Shown piece by piece: positions 8,793 through 17,736 of a stretch of DNA of 64,000 nt; within the stretch, counting starts at the first letter, position 1, and every line of letters begins with the position of its first letter. A program made the position numbers and the translations under genes. The stretch comes from Sphingomonas ginsengisoli An et al. 2013 (lineage in GTDB: Bacteria; Pseudomonadota; Alphaproteobacteria; Sphingomonadales; Sphingomonadaceae), in contig NZ_CP045434.1 of the NCBI RefSeq assembly GCF_009363895.1, forward strand, positions 186,001 through 250,000, in the 5' to 3' direction. Under the pieces are notes generated by a model, which saw only the letters and a list, made by a program, of their open reading frames with translations, had not been told where the DNA came from and ran no database searches.

Positions 8793-8817
8793 GGAACAAA
8801 ACCCGCAGACGTCGTAA
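8793..8817 (+). promoter_or_regulatory. Candidate EcfG-type general stress promoter
   Basis: GGAAC at 8793-8797 and GTAA at 8814-8817 are 16 nt apart. This is close to the alphaproteobacterial EcfG consensus GGAAC-N16/17-CGTT, and it sits about 110 bp before the first ferritin-like gene in the correct orientation. The match at the -10 is imperfect. Confidence 0.35.
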
Positions 8818-8925
8818 CTTGGGTCAACGAAGTACGGCATCGTACCGGGCAGTTAACAGCCTTGGCAACGCGAATTGAACGGAGGAGAACGCCACTATTC
8901 CCGACACTTAGACGCGGAGGCATGA

Positions 8926-9873
8926 ATGGCCGACCAAGAACTGATGCTCGAAGTTCTGGAGGATCGAGCAAAGCGTCGAGAGAGTCGGCGAGCGATGTTG
9001 CAATCGTTCGGCTCGCTTGCTGCCGCGGGGGTCGGACTGACTGCCGCCGGTCTCAGTACGAAGGCTTTTGCACAAACGATCACCGACGCGGACATTCTCA
9101 ATTTCGCGCTCAACCTCGAGTATCTCGAGGCGCAATTCTATTCTTACGCCGTGACCGGCGCTGGCCTGCCCAACAGCAGCCTGACCGGGACCGGCACGCA
9201 AGGCGCGGTGACGGGCGGGCGGCAGGTCAACTTCACCGATCCGGTCGTCGCCCAATATGCGAAGGAAATCGCGCAGGACGAAGTCGCCCACGTCAACTTC
9301 CTTCGCCAGGCACTTGGCACGGCAGCCGTGGCGCAGCCCGCCATCGATGTCGGCACCGATCCCAACGGCGCTTTCTCGAGCGCGGCCCGAGCAGCCGGAT
9401 TGGTTGGTCCCGGCCAGTCGTTCGATCCGTACGCTAGCGATGAGAACTTCCTGCTCGGCGCATTCATCTTCGAGGACGTCGGCGTCACCGCCTACAAGGG
9501 TGCCGCGCCGCTCATCGGCAACAGCACCTACAAGGAAGCCGCCGCGGGGATCCTCGCCGTCGAAGCCTATCACGCGGCGATCGTCCGCACGACCTTGTAT
9601 CGCAAGGGCATTCAGACGCCGGCCCTGATCGATGCCACCGAGAAGATTTCGAATGCTCGAGATCAGCTCGATAACGCGCTCGACGACGACCAGGGCATCG
9701 CTCCGATCGGTGACCAGAGCAACATCGTCCCGCTCGACTCCAATGGGCTGGTTTTCGGACGAACCACCGGTGACGTCCTGAACATCGTTTATCTCAACCC
9801 GGGCGCCGTTTCGAAGGGGGGCTTCTTCCCCAACGGAGTCAACGGAAACATCACCGTCAGCAGCGCGGGCTAA
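8926..9873 (+). CDS. Exported ferritin-like domain protein, paralog 1
   Basis: The 315-residue protein has a ferritin-like (Ferritin_2, desiccation-protein-like) fold. Helix motifs are [48 protein letters not shown] and [14 protein letters not shown], with E/H pairs positioned for a metal site. The N-terminus carries [19 protein letters not shown] and ends TKAFAQ, a leader of twin-arginine style with an AxA-type cleavage site, so a periplasmic location is likely. SD GGAGG lies 7 bp before ATG. A very similar paralog follows after 17 bp. Family members are widespread in soil and stress-tolerant bacteria; the biochemical role is not established. Confidence 0.88.
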   Translation: MADQELMLEVLEDRAKRRESRRAMLQSFGSLAAAGVGLTAAGLSTKAFAQTITDADILNFALNLEYLEAQFYSYAVTGAGLPNSSLTGTGTQGAVTGGRQVNFTDPVVAQYAKEIAQDEVAHVNFLRQALGTAAVAQPAIDVGTDPNGAFSSAARAAGLVGPGQSFDPYASDENFLLGAFIFEDVGVTAYKGAAPLIGNSTYKEAAAGILAVEAYHAAIVRTTLYRKGIQTPALIDATEKISNARDQLDNALDDDQGIAPIGDQSNIVPLDSNGLVFGRTTGDVLNIVYLNPGAVSKGGFFPNGVNGNITVSSAG

Positions 9874-9890
9874 GAGAGGAAACGGTCGTC

Positions 9891-10883
9891 ATGGATCAGC
9901 ATGAACTCATTGCCGAGGTGTTCGAACGCCAGGCCCGCCGCCGCGAAGATCGCAGGGCTTTCCTGCGCTTCGCCGGAATGTCCGCGGTCGCGGCCGGGGC
10001 GGTCACCGTCAGCGCCTGTGGCGGCGGTGGCAGCGGAAGCGGACTAGGCGTCGACAACGGCGTCAACGTCGTTCCGCCCAAGAGCGGGATCGGCGACGCC
10101 GACATCCTCAACTTCGCGCTCAACCTCGAATATCTCGAAGCGCAATTCTACAGCTACGCCGCGACCGGCGCCGGGCTTCCGGGCACGTTGCTCACCGGCA
10201 CTGGAACGCAGGGCGCCGCAACGGGTGGCCGGGCGGTCGCCTTCACCGACACCGTCGTTCGCCAATATGCGAACGAGATTGCCGCCGACGAGCGCAACCA
10301 TGTCGCCTTCCTGCGCACCGCGCTCGGCTCGGCCGCGGTGGCGCAACCGGCGATCGACATCAGCGCGACGCCCACCGGGCCGTTCTCGCAGGCGGCCGTT
10401 GCCGCCGGCCTGATCACCCAGGGCCAGTCGTTCGACCCTTATGCGAGCGACGAGAATTTCCTGCTCGGCGCCTACATCTTCGAGGATGTCGGAGTGACCG
10501 CGTACAAGGGCGCGTCGCCCTTGTTGCAAAGCTCGACCTTCCTGTCGGCGGCGGCCGGGATCCTGGGTGCCGAAGCCTATCATGCGGGGCTGATCCGCAC
10601 GGTGCTCTACGCCAAGGGCATCGCGACACCGGCGCTGGTCGATGCGACGGAGAAGATCTCCGATGCGCGCGACTCGCTCGACAATGCGGTCGACGACGAC
10701 CAGGGCGTCCGCATGCGCAACGGTGCCTCGAACATCGTGCCGACCGACGCCAATGGAATCGCCTACAGCCGCTCGGCGGGAGACGTGCTGAACATCGTCT
10801 ACCTCAATGCCGGCGCGGTGCCGAAGGGTGGTTTCTTCCCGAACGGAGTCAACGGCACGATCAACACGAGCACGGCAGGCTGA
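9891..10883 (+). CDS. Exported ferritin-like domain protein, paralog 2 (predicted lipoprotein)
   Basis: The 330-residue protein is colinear with its upstream paralog throughout the ferritin-like domain (same [21 protein letters not shown] and EAYHAGLIR motifs, same [10 protein letters not shown] ending). It differs in its leader: RREDRRAFLRFAGMSAVAAG followed by VSACGGGGSGSG, a twin-arginine-like signal with a lipobox cysteine and a glycine/serine linker. It is therefore probably membrane-anchored while paralog 1 is soluble. The pair looks like a recent tandem duplication with divided localisation. The first T4SS gene starts only 20 bp after its stop. Confidence 0.88.
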   Translation: MDQHELIAEVFERQARRREDRRAFLRFAGMSAVAAGAVTVSACGGGGSGSGLGVDNGVNVVPPKSGIGDADILNFALNLEYLEAQFYSYAATGAGLPGTLLTGTGTQGAATGGRAVAFTDTVVRQYANEIAADERNHVAFLRTALGSAAVAQPAIDISATPTGPFSQAAVAAGLITQGQSFDPYASDENFLLGAYIFEDVGVTAYKGASPLLQSSTFLSAAAGILGAEAYHAGLIRTVLYAKGIATPALVDATEKISDARDSLDNAVDDDQGVRMRNGASNIVPTDANGIAYSRSAGDVLNIVYLNAGAVPKGGFFPNGVNGTINTSTAG

Positions 10884-10903
10884 GGGTTCGCCCGGAGGTC
10901 GAC

Positions 10904-11557
10904 ATGCGCAGGACCAGGCAGCGTTGGCGAAATGAGCTGGGTCGGATCATCGGCTTGGGCATCGCTCTCGGTGCGACTGCGGGAGCGCAGGTTGCCCACG
11001 CCGATGTGATCGAACTCGCGGCGGATGGCAGCGCGACGTTGAAGGCGGCCGACCGCAATTCAACGACGCGCCTGCCATCTGCAGCGCCTTCCGACCTTAC
11101 CGACGGGCCCGATGTCCCGGTCGAGGCCTTGACGCTGACCAACGGCCCGGTCGGACCGCCGGAATACTCCGCCATGCTCCACCAGGCCGCCGAGGCGCAC
11201 GGGCTCAGCCCTGCATTGCTCGAGGCATTGGTATGGCAGGAGAGCCGCTGGCATCCGGCGGTGCGCTCGCGCGCGGGGGCGATCGGGCTTGCCCAACTGA
11301 TGCCGGGGACCGCTCGCGATCTCGGCGTCGATCCGACCGATCCCACCACCAATCTCTATGGCGGCGCGCGCTATCTCCGCCAGCAACTCGACCGCTTCGA
11401 CGGCGATGTCGAGCGGGCACTGGCCGCCTACAACGCCGGGCCCGGCCGCGTGCTTCGTGCCGCGGGCGTTCCCCGGATCGCCGAAACTCAATCCTACGTC
11501 CGGTCGATCGTCGACCGGCTGTCCCGCTCAACGGAGGCACAAGGAGCATCACGATGA
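10904..11557 (+). CDS. virB1: Lytic transglycosylase of a type IV secretion system (VirB1-like)
   Basis: The 217-residue protein has an export signal (LGIALGATAGAQVAHAD) and an SLT/lysozyme-like domain. The catalytic glutamate lies in ALLEALVWQESRWHP, followed by SRAGAIGLAQLMPGTA, YGGARYL and ALAAYNAGPGRV, the classical SLT motifs. VirB1 enzymes open peptidoglycan so that the secretion channel can assemble. SD CGGAGG is 6 nt before ATG. It opens the virB operon; its stop overlaps the start of virB2 (ATGA). An extra 50-60 residues between signal and catalytic domain are low-complexity. Confidence 0.9.
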   Translation: MRRTRQRWRNELGRIIGLGIALGATAGAQVAHADVIELAADGSATLKAADRNSTTRLPSAAPSDLTDGPDVPVEALTLTNGPVGPPEYSAMLHQAAEAHGLSPALLEALVWQESRWHPAVRSRAGAIGLAQLMPGTARDLGVDPTDPTTNLYGGARYLRQQLDRFDGDVERALAAYNAGPGRVLRAAGVPRIAETQSYVRSIVDRLSRSTEAQGASR

Positions 11558-11859
11558 AGACGCGTTTTGCATGTCTGACAGGAGCGCTGCTGGCCAGCGC
11601 CTCACCGGCGTTTGCCCAGGCGGCCGACCCCCAGGGGTCCGGCCCGATCGTCGCGGCGCTGCATTGGCTGCAGGGAACCTTGCTTGGCAATGTCGCCACC
11701 GCGGTGGCTGTGATCGCCGTGGCGATGGTCGGCTTCATGATGCTGACGGGCCGCCTGAACTGGCGCTTCGGCGCGACGGTGATCGTCGGCTGCTTCGTGC
11801 TGTTCGGATCGGCGGCGATCGTGACGGGCATCCAGTCGACGGCGTCGGTAACGCGCTGA
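11554..11859 (+). CDS. virB2: VirB2-like pilin of the type IV secretion system
   Basis: The 101-residue protein has a signal peptide ending ASPAFAQAADP and two hydrophobic helices (TAVAVIAVAMVGFMMLTG and GATVIVGCFVLFGSAAIV) separated by the short basic loop RLNWR. That layout is the VirB2/TrbC pilin pattern. The loop would face the cytoplasm and the mature pilin is about 75 residues. The start ATG overlaps the virB1 stop by 4 bp with SD AAGGAG upstream. Confidence 0.88.
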   Translation: MKTRFACLTGALLASASPAFAQAADPQGSGPIVAALHWLQGTLLGNVATAVAVIAVAMVGFMMLTGRLNWRFGATVIVGCFVLFGSAAIVTGIQSTASVTR

Positions 11860-11863
11860 CGCA

Positions 11864-12148
11864 ATGACCAGCCTCAATAGCGATCCGGTCTTTCGCGCCC
11901 TCACCCGGCCGCAGATGTTCGCTGGCGTGACCTACAGCTATTTCGTGATCAATGCGGCGGTCACGACCGAGGCCTTCCTGATCACCGGCTCGTTCCTCGC
12001 GCTCCCCGTCGCCCTGCTGGTGCATGGCGTGGGATATCTGGCCTGCCTGCGCGAACCGCGCGTGTTCGACCTGTGGCTGACCAAGGTCAGCCGCTGCCCG
12101 CGGGTGAAGAACTGGAAGCGGTGGGGTTGCAACAGCTACGCCCCATGA
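11864..12148 (+). CDS. virB3: VirB3-like inner-membrane subunit
   Basis: The 94-residue protein starts SDPVFRALTRPQMFAGVTYSY, which matches the conserved VirB3 opening (xxPLFxGLTRPxxxxGVxY). Two membrane helices and the motif LREPRVFDLWLTK follow, corresponding to the family 'DPRxFxLxxxk' segment. VirB3 partners with the VirB4 ATPase in the inner-membrane complex and is fused to it in some systems; here the stop overlaps the virB4 start by 4 bp (ATGA). Confidence 0.9.
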   Translation: MTSLNSDPVFRALTRPQMFAGVTYSYFVINAAVTTEAFLITGSFLALPVALLVHGVGYLACLREPRVFDLWLTKVSRCPRVKNWKRWGCNSYAP

Positions 12149-14556
12149 GCCGCTCAGCCGCCCCGACCGGAACCGCGCGCTGGGCCAGGCGCGAACAGCG
12201 CGCGGGTGATCGGCTCCCCTATCGCCGTCTCCTCGATGCCGCGACGGTGGAGCTGCGCGACGGGTCGTTGATGCGCTCGATCCACGTCCCCGGCATGGCG
12301 TTCGAAACTGCCGATGTGGACGAACTCAACCACGCCCACGGCGTGCGCGAGATGCTCTTGCGCAGCGCGCTCGACGCGCGGTTCGTGATCTATCGCCACA
12401 TCATCAGGCGCCCGGTGTCGGCATCGCTGCCCGCGGTCGAAGGCCCGGCGTTCGCCCGCCACCTCGACGCGCTGTGGAGCGACCGCCTCGACCGCCGCCA
12501 GCTGTTCGTCAACGATCAGTTCCTGACGCTGATCCGGCGCCCGGCGCGGGGCAAGACGGGTTGGCCCGAACGGGTCATGCGCAAGCTCAGCAAGGGACGA
12601 GCCGCCGAGCAGGACCCGAAGGCGCTGCGCGACCTCGATGCCGCCGCGACCGCGCTGGTCGCGGGGCTGCAGGATTATGGTGCGCGCGTGCTCGGTGCGT
12701 ATGAGGGACCGGGCGGCACCTGTTCCGAGCCGCTCGAGCTGCTGTCGGCCTTGTTCAACGGTGAGTTGCGGCCGGTGCTCGCCCCGTCGGCCGACGTCGA
12801 TCTTGGCCATCACCTGCCCTATTCGCGGGTTAGCTTCGGGCTCGAGGCGTTCGAAGTGCGGGGACCGGTCGGCCGCAGCTTCTGTGGGACGCTGTCGATC
12901 AAGGAATATCCGGCGACCACGCGCCCCGGACTGGTCGACGGGCTGCTGCGACTCCCTTACCCGTTGGTGCTGACCGAGAGCTTCGCTCCGGCCGATCGCC
13001 AGATCGCCAAGGAACGGATGGACCTCGCGATCCGGCGCCTTCGCGCAACCGACGAGGAAGCCACCACCGAGCGCCGCGAGATGCTCGGCGCCAAGGATGC
13101 GCTGGCGGCGGGGCAGTCTTCGTTTGGCGATCACCACCTCAGCTTGACCCTGCGGGTCGACGACCTTCCGCAGCTCGATGAGGCGCTGGCCCAGGCCGGT
13201 GCGGCGCTGGCGGACATGGGCGCGATCGCCGTGCGCGAGGACGTCAATCTCGAGCCGTCCTTCTGGGGCCAGTTCCCGGGCAACGAAGCCTATGTCGTCC
13301 GCCGCGCGATGATCTCGAGCGCGAATGCCGCCGCCTTTTTGTCGCTCCACGGTTTCCCGCTCGGACTGGCCGAGGGCAATCACTGGGGCGACGCCGCCGC
13401 GCTGTTCGAAACCACCAGCGCGACGCCTTATTATTTCAACTTCCACGAGAATGATCTGGGCAACTTCACGGTCATCGGCCCATCGGGTTCGGGCAAGACC
13501 GTGGTGCTCAACTTTCTCGCCGCGCAGGCGCAGCGATTCTCGCCGCGAATGGTGATTTTCGACAAGGATCGCGGCGCCGAAATCTTCGTCCGGGCGATGG
13601 AAGGCCACTACGCGCAATTGTCGACCGGTCGACCGACCGGGTTCAATCCGCTGCAACTGCCCGACACGCCGCACAACCGCGGCTTCCTGCGCGACTGGCT
13701 CGGCACCTTGTTGCAGGCCCATTCGGGCGAAGAGGCGCGCACGATCGCCGACGCCGTCGACGCCTCGTACGAGCACGACGCCGCGTTCCGGCGCCTGCGT
13801 CACTTCCGCGAGCTGCTGGCCGGCAACAGCCGTCCGCAAGAAGGCGACCTGGTATCGCGCATGGGGCCGTGGGTCGGTGCGGGCGAGCACGCCTGGCTGT
13901 TCGACAACGAGCACGACGAACTCGACCTCAGCCGCAAGCTCGTCAGCTTCGACATGACGGCGCTGCTCGACAGTCCGCAGCTGCGCACGCCGACCATGCT
14001 CTACCTGTTCCATCGGATCGATGAGCGGTTGAGCGGCGAGCCCGCGCTGATTCTGATCGACGAGGGCTGGAAGGCGCTCGACGATCCGGTCTTCACCGGT
14101 CGTATCCGCGACTGGATGAAGACGCTGCGCAAGCGCAATGCGCTGGTTGGCTTCGGCACCCAGTCGGCCCGCGACGCGCTGTCGAGCAGCATCAGCAGCG
14201 CGATCGTCGAGCAGGCGGCGACCGGTATCTTCATGCCCAACGCCAAGGCCCGCGCCGAAGATTATTGCGGCGGGTTCGGCCTGTCCGAACATGAGCTTGA
14301 ACTGATCCGCGCCTTGCCGGCGCACAGTCGCTGCTTCCTCGTGCGGCACGCCAATCATTCGGTCGTCGTGCGGCTCGACCTTGCCGGAATGCCAGAGTTG
14401 CTCACTGTGCTGTCCGGACGCGAGGCCAGCGTGCGGCGGCTCGATGCCCTGCGGGCCATCCATGGTGACGATCCGGCGCTCTGGTACCCGCTGCTGGTGG
14501 GTGAGTCCTGGCCGGGGGATGGCGAGCCGATGAGCCTTCGGGAAGCCGCCGAGTGA
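12145..14556 (+). CDS. virB4: VirB4 ATPase of the type IV secretion system
   Basis: The protein is 803 residues, the usual VirB4 size. Walker A is GPSGSGKT at residues 445-452. Walker B is ALILIDEGWKAL near residue 635, and FGTQSARDALSS further on is the family's arginine/glutamine region. The N-terminal CagE/TrbE-type domain lacks catalytic motifs as expected. VirB4 powers assembly and substrate transfer at the inner membrane. The start at 12145 is chosen because it overlaps the virB3 stop; an in-frame upstream ATG would lie inside virB3. Confidence 0.95.
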   Translation: MSRSAAPTGTARWARREQRAGDRLPYRRLLDAATVELRDGSLMRSIHVPGMAFETADVDELNHAHGVREMLLRSALDARFVIYRHIIRRPVSASLPAVEGPAFARHLDALWSDRLDRRQLFVNDQFLTLIRRPARGKTGWPERVMRKLSKGRAAEQDPKALRDLDAAATALVAGLQDYGARVLGAYEGPGGTCSEPLELLSALFNGELRPVLAPSADVDLGHHLPYSRVSFGLEAFEVRGPVGRSFCGTLSIKEYPATTRPGLVDGLLRLPYPLVLTESFAPADRQIAKERMDLAIRRLRATDEEATTERREMLGAKDALAAGQSSFGDHHLSLTLRVDDLPQLDEALAQAGAALADMGAIAVREDVNLEPSFWGQFPGNEAYVVRRAMISSANAAAFLSLHGFPLGLAEGNHWGDAAALFETTSATPYYFNFHENDLGNFTVIGPSGSGKTVVLNFLAAQAQRFSPRMVIFDKDRGAEIFVRAMEGHYAQLSTGRPTGFNPLQLPDTPHNRGFLRDWLGTLLQAHSGEEARTIADAVDASYEHDAAFRRLRHFRELLAGNSRPQEGDLVSRMGPWVGAGEHAWLFDNEHDELDLSRKLVSFDMTALLDSPQLRTPTMLYLFHRIDERLSGEPALILIDEGWKALDDPVFTGRIRDWMKTLRKRNALVGFGTQSARDALSSSISSAIVEQAATGIFMPNAKARAEDYCGGFGLSEHELELIRALPAHSRCFLVRHANHSVVVRLDLAGMPELLTVLSGREASVRRLDALRAIHGDDPALWYPLLVGESWPGDGEPMSLREAAE

Positions 14557-15776
14557 ACGCGTGCCCCGCCCTTGGCGTCCAGGATGGTGCCGGCATCGCC
14601 GAGGCCCTGCGCACCGTGGATTGCGTCTCGGCAAGCGCCGCGCAGACCGCCTTCGGCCGGCTGTTCGGCGCGGGTGGCGGCTTGGGGACCGCCCTGACCT
14701 TGCTGTTGACGCTGTACGTCGGGCTGCTGGCGATGAACCTGCTCACCGGTCGCTCGCGGCTGGGCCTCAGCATGCTGACGCCGCGGATGCTGATGCTCGG
14801 GCTCGTCCTGACCTTTGCGACCAGCTGGGTCGCCTACCAAAGCGTGGTCTGGAATCTGTTGACCGGCGCGCCTGATCAGATCGCGTCGGTGGTGACCGGT
14901 GAACAGGGGTCGGCAACCGTCGCCTTCGCGCATCGTCTCGACACGGTATTCACCGCGGTCGGCGATGCGGCCGAGGCGGCCAACCGCCCGGTCCCCGTGT
15001 CCGCGGTCAACGGGATCAGCCCGGCACCGCCCCAGGCGCATGGCTGGACCGCCGGCGACGTCCTGTGGATGGCCGCGCTATTGCTGCTGCTCGGCACGGT
15101 GGGGGTGTTGCTAGTCTCCCGCATCGCGCTCGCGGCGCTGCTGGCGCTCGGACCGGTCTTCATCGTCATGGCGCTGTTCCGTGGGACCCACGGATTGTTC
15201 GTCGGCTGGCTCAAGGGCGCGGTCATGTTCGCGCTGGTGCCGCTATTCACGGTGCTCATCGGCGGCGCCGCGCTGCAGCTGCTGACGCCAGTCGTCGCCA
15301 ACCTCGACGGCGGCGACGTCACCATGCGCGCCGCCGTCACCATGTTCCTCGGCGCCTGCGTCTACGCCGCGCTGATGGCCATCGTATTGAAGGTCAGTGC
15401 GACCATGGTCGCGGGCTGGCGGATCGGTGGCGGCAGCCGCAACGACGCAGCCGAAGCCCAGACCAGCGCGGCATCGGTGTCGGCAGTCGCTACGGCTCCG
15501 GTCGCCACCGCTGGCGGCGCGACCACATACACGAACCAACGCCAGCCGGCCTCGGATCGCGTGCGCTCGATTGTCGAAGCGACTCGGGTCGCCGCCAACG
15601 ATTCGACCGAGCGGGTCGGCGCCGACCACCGGACGCGCACCACCGTAGCGAGCGTCCGGCTCGGTGACGGCGAGCGCCTGCCGCGCTTCGCTTCGGGCGG
15701 CGACCGCCGGGTCGACGGCGTGCGCGGACGCTTTCGCGCCAAGCCTGCCCTCGTGCCGGGAAAGCCCAAGTCATGA
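14553..15776 (+). CDS. virB6: VirB6/TrbL-family polytopic channel protein
   Basis: The 407-residue protein has at least five strong membrane helices (e.g. TALTLLLTLYVGLLAMNLL, MLMLGLVLTFATSWVAY, WMAALLLLLGTVGVLLVSRIALAALLALGP). The region ALGPVFIVMALF..T..LFVGWLKG is typical of VirB6/TrbL. The last about 110 residues are soluble, Ser/Thr/Arg-rich and basic. VirB6 forms the inner-membrane passage for substrate. It starts with GTG overlapping the virB4 stop (GTGA). virB5 would normally lie between virB4 and virB6 and is absent. Confidence 0.9.
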   Translation: MNACPALGVQDGAGIAEALRTVDCVSASAAQTAFGRLFGAGGGLGTALTLLLTLYVGLLAMNLLTGRSRLGLSMLTPRMLMLGLVLTFATSWVAYQSVVWNLLTGAPDQIASVVTGEQGSATVAFAHRLDTVFTAVGDAAEAANRPVPVSAVNGISPAPPQAHGWTAGDVLWMAALLLLLGTVGVLLVSRIALAALLALGPVFIVMALFRGTHGLFVGWLKGAVMFALVPLFTVLIGGAALQLLTPVVANLDGGDVTMRAAVTMFLGACVYAALMAIVLKVSATMVAGWRIGGGSRNDAAEAQTSAASVSAVATAPVATAGGATTYTNQRQPASDRVRSIVEATRVAANDSTERVGADHRTRTTVASVRLGDGERLPRFASGGDRRVDGVRGRFRAKPALVPGKPKS

Positions 15777-16543
15777 CCCGATCGATCCTCCTCCTCGCCT
15801 GTCTCCCGCTTGTCCTCGCGGCGCAGCCCGCCAGCGCAGACAACCGGGTGCGCAGCGTCCTCTACGCGCCCAATCACGTGTTCGGTTTCGTCGGCAAGCC
15901 TGGGTTCCAGAGCTCAATCCGGTTCGGCGACGACGAGCGGATCGAGAATATCGCGGTCGGTGACAGCGCCGCCTGGCAGGTCACGCCGAACAAGCGGGGC
16001 AACTACCTGTTCATCAAGCCGATGGTGACGGGTGCGCACAGCAACCTCATGGTCATCACCGACCAGCGCACCTACCTGTTCGACCTCAATGCGCCGCGCG
16101 GGGCGCAGCCGGTCTATGCCCTGAGCTTCGACTATCCGGCCTATCCGGCGCCGGGCTCGATCCAACCGCCGCCGGTCCCGGCGCCCGCGGCGCCCGTCCG
16201 GCAGGCCACGCTCACCTTGCTTCCGAAAGCCGCGCCGGAACGGCTCGATTTCGCCTGGAACAGCTCGGGCGCCAAATCCCTGCGGCCCGGTCGCGTCTTC
16301 AGCGATCCGGTGGCCGTCTACATGAGCTGGCCGGAAAACTTGGCACTGCCCGCGGTCCTCGTCCCCGCGCCGGACGGCACCGAAAGCCCGGTCAGCTACA
16401 AGGTCGACGGCGGTTACATCGTCGTTGCCGGCCTGCCGCCCCAGATCATCATCCGCCGGGGCCGTGAGCGCGCGCTCGTCAGCGCCGCGCGCCCGCGCTC
16501 ACCCGTCCCGACCCAGACCGCCAGTTCGGAGAGCCGCCCGTGA
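15773..16543 (+). CDS. virB9: VirB9/TrbG-family outer-complex protein
   Basis: The 256-residue protein has a signal peptide (LLLACLPLVLAAQPASA). The VirB9 N-lobe is clear: NRVRSVLYAPNHVFGFVGKPGFQSSI, IENIAVGDSAAWQVTPNKRGNYLFIKP and NLMVITDQRTYLFDL. The C-lobe contains PVAVYMSWPENLALPAV and YKVDGGYIVVAGLPPQIIIRRG, the part that binds VirB7/VirB10 in other systems. It follows virB6 directly (4-bp ATGA overlap), so there is no room for virB7 or virB8. Confidence 0.92.
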   Translation: MTRSILLLACLPLVLAAQPASADNRVRSVLYAPNHVFGFVGKPGFQSSIRFGDDERIENIAVGDSAAWQVTPNKRGNYLFIKPMVTGAHSNLMVITDQRTYLFDLNAPRGAQPVYALSFDYPAYPAPGSIQPPPVPAPAAPVRQATLTLLPKAAPERLDFAWNSSGAKSLRPGRVFSDPVAVYMSWPENLALPAVLVPAPDGTESPVSYKVDGGYIVVAGLPPQIIIRRGRERALVSAARPRSPVPTQTASSESRP

Positions 16544-17736
16544 AGGTCGCTGACACCACCCGGATCCTCGAGCCGCAGGGCTTCCGCGCGCCGCCTGGGG
16601 TGCGCGGCCACGCCGTTCCTTACGATCCGCGCGCCGACATGGACGAGGGCGCGCTGATCGACGCCAGCCGCATCGCTTATCCCGCCGTGGCGGTGACGGC
16701 GTCGCGCAAGGATAATGTCGGTCTGATCGCCGGTGGCGGAGTCGCCCTGCTGCTCGGCGCCGCGACCTTTTTCGGTCTCAGTAGCGGACGTGATGCCCGC
16801 CATGCCGCGGTCGCTGCGCCTCCGCTGAATCAGGTGCCGACGACCCCGGCGCTGGTCCCGCCGCCGCCGCGACCGCAACTCGGCGTGCTCGATCCCTCGC
16901 AGACCCCGGCGACCGGCTCGCTCGTCTTCCATTCGCCGCAGACCTTTCCGCAGGTCACCCCCATCGGCCCGGCGCCGGCGGCGGCCACCAGCCTGGCCGA
17001 GCGGCTGCGCTCGCCGACATTGCTGTTCGACAATTCGGGACAGGTCGTCACTGCCCCCGGGCCGGCCTCGGGGCCGACCGAAGCGTCGGCGCCAGGACGC
17101 ATCGCGATCCGTCCGGCCGGCGGGGACGAGTTCGCCAGCCGTGCCGACGCCTCGGCGATCGACACCGCCGTCGCGCGCCGAATGGTCGATCCCGCCAGCA
17201 CGGTCAGCCAGGGAACGCTGATCCCCGCGGTCCTCGAAACCGCCATCAACAGCGACCTGCCGGGCTACGTCAGGGCTGTCGTCAGCCAGGACGTGCGCAG
17301 CTTCGACGGCAGCCGGATCCTCATCCCGCGCTCATCGCGTCTGGTCGGGCAGTATAAGAGCGGTCTCGCGGCCGGTCAGACCCGCGCTTACGTCTTGTGG
17401 TCGAGGCTGATCCGCCCCGACGGCGTGTCCGTCGCCATCGCGTCGCCCGGGACCGACGAGGCCGGGCAGAGCGGGCTTGCCGGCCAGGTCGACGGCCATT
17501 TCTTCAAGCGCTTCGGCTCGGCCCTGCTGCTCTCGGTGGTCGGGGCGGCATCGGCGATCGGGACCGGCGGCGCCTCGCTCCTGATTTCCGGTGGCGGAGC
17601 GAGCGCGGCGGGTGTTGCCGCCCAACAGAATGGCTCGATCGCGCCGACCGTACGGGTCAGCCAGGGCCAGCCCATCCGGGTCTTCACCGCCCGCGATCTC
17701 GATTTCTCGCAAGTCGGCGCACCGGGCCGGCTGTGA
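16540..17736 (+). CDS. virB10: VirB10/TrbI-family scaffold protein
   Basis: The 398-residue protein has a cytoplasmic N-terminus, one membrane helix (NVGLIAGGGVALLLGAATFF), a proline-rich periplasmic linker and the C-terminal TrbI domain. Conserved pieces are VSQGTLIPAVLETAINSDLPG, VRAVVSQDVRSFDGSRILIPRSSRLVG and PIRVFTARDLDF. VirB10 spans both membranes and senses ATP use. It starts with GTG overlapping the virB9 stop and its own stop overlaps the virB11 GTG. A signature GLAGQVDGHFFKRFGSALLL region forms the outer-membrane antenna helices. Confidence 0.94.
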   Translation: MKVADTTRILEPQGFRAPPGVRGHAVPYDPRADMDEGALIDASRIAYPAVAVTASRKDNVGLIAGGGVALLLGAATFFGLSSGRDARHAAVAAPPLNQVPTTPALVPPPPRPQLGVLDPSQTPATGSLVFHSPQTFPQVTPIGPAPAAATSLAERLRSPTLLFDNSGQVVTAPGPASGPTEASAPGRIAIRPAGGDEFASRADASAIDTAVARRMVDPASTVSQGTLIPAVLETAINSDLPGYVRAVVSQDVRSFDGSRILIPRSSRLVGQYKSGLAAGQTRAYVLWSRLIRPDGVSVAIASPGTDEAGQSGLAGQVDGHFFKRFGSALLLSVVGAASAIGTGGASLLISGGGASAAGVAAQQNGSIAPTVRVSQGQPIRVFTARDLDFSQVGAPGRL

